Shown: positions 7,084-8,960 of the stretch, in pieces
How the letters are laid out: every line of letters starts with the position of its first letter
Numbering within the stretch: position 1 is the first letter of the stretch
Source: Phycisphaerales bacterium
GTDB lineage: Bacteria; Planctomycetota; Phycisphaerae; Sedimentisphaerales; Anaerobacaceae
Direction of reading: 5' to 3'
DNA: 8,960 nucleotides
Assembly: GCA_003533825.1 (NCBI GenBank)
Contig: DQCG01000384.1
Location: 1-8,960, forward strand
Made by a program: the position numbers and the translations under genes
Notes under the pieces: generated by a model
The model's input: the letters and a program-made list of their open reading frames with translations, nothing else
What the model was told of the DNA's origin: nothing
Database searches by the model: none

Positions 7084-7088
7084 CCGGC

Positions 7089-8243
7089 ATGGCTAAAAGC
7101 CTTGTTTTTTTCATATTTTCGGTGGTAGTATTTTTTTTTATTGGTAGTTGTACCTCCATAGAGCAACAATCCATAGAGTCACCAGGAGTTGGTATCGTCG
7201 AGCCTGAAGGTGCCGATACCGACCCAAATCGTACTGAATCGGTTGATGTTGAAACTGATCTAATAACAGCCGATAAAATCGTGCCTTTTCAGGCTGAGGC
7301 TGACGAAATTGAACCTTTCTATATCGAGCCTAATGAGGCAGAGCTTCCTGAGCCTGAGCCGAATGAGGTTCTGCCTGACAAGATGGAGCCCGATGAGGTG
7401 GAACCTGCCGATTTCGAACCTAACATCATAGAACCTGTTAAGACTGTGCCTGATGATCCGAAGCCTGAGCCGCCGGTATCTTTTCCTGGCGAATATGCAG
7501 ATATTTTAAAAGAATTTGTCAATGACAAGGGCCTGGTTGACTATAAAGGGCTCAGGCGGAAAAGATACGAGCTCGGTATTCTGCTCCAGGAATTCAGCAA
7601 GCTTGATCCGGGCGAATATGAATCCTGGCCAAAAGAGGACAAGATCGCGTTCTGGATTAACGTATACAACCTGCAAAAGCTCAAAGTAGTTACGGACAAT
7701 TATCCGATTAAGCCGGCATCTCGAATCCTTACCATATTCTACCGGGGCACCAATAACATCAGGCATATCGAGAAGAATATTGCCGGGCACAAATTCCTTG
7801 TTATGGATGAAGAATTTACCTTTGCGGCGGTTGAAAAGCGGTTTTTCCGCGGAGAATTTGACGACCCCCGAATATTCTTTACTATCACCAGTGCCTGCCT
7901 GTCGAGTCCGCCGCTACGAAACGAGCCGTATTACGGGCATAAGCTCGGCGAGCAGTTGGATGACCAGGCTAAGAGATTTCTATCCGGCCCGCTCGCATTC
8001 GGTATTGACAGGGCAGGGAAAAAAGTGTATTTATCGGCCTTATTTCAATTGTCATGGTATGGCAGGGAATTTATTAAAAAATTTGCGATAGACAGAAAGT
8101 TTAAGGACCAGCCGCCTGATACCAGGGCAGTATTAAATTTCATTACCAATTACATTCCGAAACGGGATGTTTCTTTTCTTGAAACAAAAAACTATGCTAT
8201 TAAGTATATGACGTATGACTGGTCAATTAACGATGGTTCGTAG
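7089..8243 (+). CDS. DUF547-family lipoprotein with acidic Pro/Glu repeat linker
   Basis: The 384-residue product has three parts. Residues 1-21 are a lipoprotein signal (MAKS, a hydrophobic run rich in Phe and Val, then lipobox IGSC with Cys21). Residues about 22-133 are a negatively charged Pro/Glu-rich spacer containing tandem decapeptides. Residues about 134-384 are a DUF547 domain: VNDKGLVDYKGLR (144-156), IAFWINVYNLQKLK (186-199), DEEFTF (240-245), FFTITSACLSSPPLRNE (263-279) and the typical ending YDWSIND. The residue after Cys is Thr, compatible with outer-membrane sorting. DUF547 has no settled biochemical role. The block that in most family members, as I remember them, reads like His-x-x-x-Asn-Cys followed by Cys-Pro-Pro is altered here (Phe and Ser replace His and Cys), so any activity may be lost or different. 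metK follows after 16 bases, suggesting cotranscription. Confidence 0.85.
   Translation: MAKSLVFFIFSVVVFFFIGSCTSIEQQSIESPGVGIVEPEGADTDPNRTESVDVETDLITADKIVPFQAEADEIEPFYIEPNEAELPEPEPNEVLPDKMEPDEVEPADFEPNIIEPVKTVPDDPKPEPPVSFPGEYADILKEFVNDKGLVDYKGLRRKRYELGILLQEFSKLDPGEYESWPKEDKIAFWINVYNLQKLKVVTDNYPIKPASRILTIFYRGTNNIRHIEKNIAGHKFLVMDEEFTFAAVEKRFFRGEFDDPRIFFTITSACLSSPPLRNEPYYGHKLGEQLDDQAKRFLSGPLAFGIDRAGKKVYLSALFQLSWYGREFIKKFAIDRKFKDQPPDTRAVLNFITNYIPKRDVSFLETKNYAIKYMTYDWSINDGS
7266..7445 (+). repeat. Six degenerate 30-bp units encoding tandem decapeptides
   Basis: In the lipoprotein linker, six consecutive ten-residue units can be aligned without gaps: TADKIVPFQA, EADEIEPFYI, EPNEAELPEP, EPNEVLPDKM, EPDEVEPADF and EPNIIEPVKT. 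The shared pattern is Glu-Pro/Ala-Asn/Asp-Glu/Lys-hydrophobic, then a Pro around position 7. A further, weaker unit may precede them at 7236-7265. The DNA copies have diverged considerably, so expansion is not recent. Such a unit would form an extended, acidic spacer between the lipid anchor and the DUF547 domain. Confidence 0.7.
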
Positions 8244-8259
8244 AAAGGATAAATCACAA

Positions 8260-8960
8260 ATGGTAAAAAAATCAAGTAGCAACGGTGCTGACAAATATCT
8301 GTTCACCAGCGAGTCCGTGACGATGGGGCATCCGGACAAGGTGGCAGACCACATATCGGATGCGATTCTGGATGCAATGCTCGCACAGGACCCGAAGAGC
8401 AGGGTGGCTTGCGAAACGCTGGTGAAGGCCGACATGGTCGTATTAGCGGGCGAGATTACTACCAAGGCCCATGTCGATATCCCGACGATCGTTCGGGATA
8501 CGATCAGGGAAATCGGATATGACGACCCGGAGCTTGGTTTCAATAACGAGAATTGTGCCGTTCTGGTGTCGGTTTCAAAGCAAAGTCCCGATATTTCACA
8601 GGGTGTTACCGAGGGCACAGGCCTGCACAAGGAACAGGGCGCCGGTGACCAGGGAATGATGTTTGGCTATGCGTGCAAGGAGACGCCTGTGCTGATGCCG
8701 ATGCCGATTCAATTGGCGCACGCACTGACAACCCGGCTGGAAAAGATGCGACAGAGCAAAAAACTGCCGTGGCTGCGGCCGGATGGCAAAAGTCAGGTGA
8801 CAATCGAGTATGAAAACAGTAAGCCGAAACGCATTCATACGGTTGTAATTTCCACGCACCACTCACCGAAGGTTTCGGATCGTGAATTGAGAAAACAAAT
8901 CAAAGAAAAAGTAATTCTTCCCGTTCTGCCGAAACGGTTAGTTGATAAAAAGACCATATT
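8260..8960 (+). CDS. metK: S-adenosylmethionine synthetase, N-terminal part (3' end cut by window edge)
   Basis: MetK makes S-adenosylmethionine from methionine and ATP in the cytoplasm. The frame opens at ATG 8260, with AAGGA ten bases upstream, and runs 233 codons to the window edge, about 60% of the usual 380-400 residues. Visible signatures are SESVTMGHPDKVADHISDAI (17-36, with His24 and Asp26 matching the ATP- and metal-binding His and Asp of E. coli MetK), GEITTKAHVD (64-73), and GAGDQGMMFGYA (127-138), the family hexapeptide region. The N-terminus is about ten residues longer than in E. coli and Lys/Ser-rich. There is no SAM riboswitch in the 16-base gap, and none visible upstream of the preceding lipoprotein gene, with which metK is probably cotranscribed. 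Identification is firm. Confidence 0.97.
   Translation, partial: MVKKSSSNGADKYLFTSESVTMGHPDKVADHISDAILDAMLAQDPKSRVACETLVKADMVVLAGEITTKAHVDIPTIVRDTIREIGYDDPELGFNNENCAVLVSVSKQSPDISQGVTEGTGLHKEQGAGDQGMMFGYACKETPVLMPMPIQLAHALTTRLEKMRQSKKLPWLRPDGKSQVTIEYENSKPKRIHTVVISTHHSPKVSDRELRKQIKEKVILPVLPKRLVDKKTI

Larger units (their letters stand above)
6758..7088. other. Divergent intergenic control region
   Basis: About 330 A/T-rich bases separate the minus-strand sugar operon from the plus-strand lipoprotein-metK pair, so both sets of promoters should lie here. Minus-strand promoter candidate and an inverted repeat are listed separately. For the plus strand there are only partial candidates: TTGCAT (6999-7004) with TATGCT (7021-7026) at 16-base spacing, and a perfect TATAAT (7064-7069) without a recognisable -35 box. 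AACGTT (6801-6806) is a CG-centred palindrome near the predicted operon start site, loosely like a LacI-family operator core. I see no riboswitch-like structure and no gene; a 66-codon plus-strand frame at 6787-6987 lacks a ribosome-binding site. Confidence 0.6.

Noticed and set aside
7047..7088. In-frame TTG start 14 codons upstream of the lipoprotein ATG
   Set aside because: No ribosome-binding site, and the ATG at 7089 gives a textbook lipoprotein signal peptide with GGAAG six bases upstream.

Overview
The window is bacterial DNA with canonical Shine-Dalgarno sites, intrinsic-terminator and sigma70-like signals, and moderate G+C. Overall gene content and protein character lean towards Planctomycetota (Phycisphaerae-like), but this is an impression from family memory. 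There is no rRNA or other phylogenetic marker beyond partial obg and metK, so treat the placement as tentative. No tRNA, rRNA, CRISPR array, transposase gene or phage gene is visible.

Layout. (1) 1-961, minus strand: a housekeeping unit, rpmA (ribosomal protein L27) followed by obg (ribosome-assembly GTPase, cut by the window edge). A good sigma70-type promoter lies at 933-961, and a strong intrinsic terminator sits between the two genes. (2) 1007-6757, minus strand: a four-gene sugar catabolic operon. Its transcription order is sodium:solute symporter, ribulokinase (araB), L-ribulose-5-phosphate 4-epimerase (araD), and a FucI-type sugar isomerase. Together they make a complete import-to-xylulose-5-phosphate route for L-arabinose, with the classical AraA isomerase replaced by a protein of the L-fucose isomerase family. 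A roughly 100-bp element that folds into a near-gapless four-way junction sits between araB and araD. (3) 6758-7088: a divergent intergenic control region. (4) 7089-8960, plus strand: a DUF547-family lipoprotein with a tandem decapeptide linker, followed 16 bases later by metK (S-adenosylmethionine synthetase, cut by the window edge).

How the genes work together. The symporter would bring in the pentose with sodium. The isomerase would make L-ribulose, AraB would phosphorylate it to L-ribulose-5-phosphate, and AraD would epimerise that to D-xylulose-5-phosphate for the pentose phosphate pathway. No local regulator (AraC or AraR type) is present. The main open points are the four-way-junction element at 3188-3288, the isomerase swap, the terminator immediately ahead of obg, and the repeat-bearing DUF547 lipoprotein coupled to metK.
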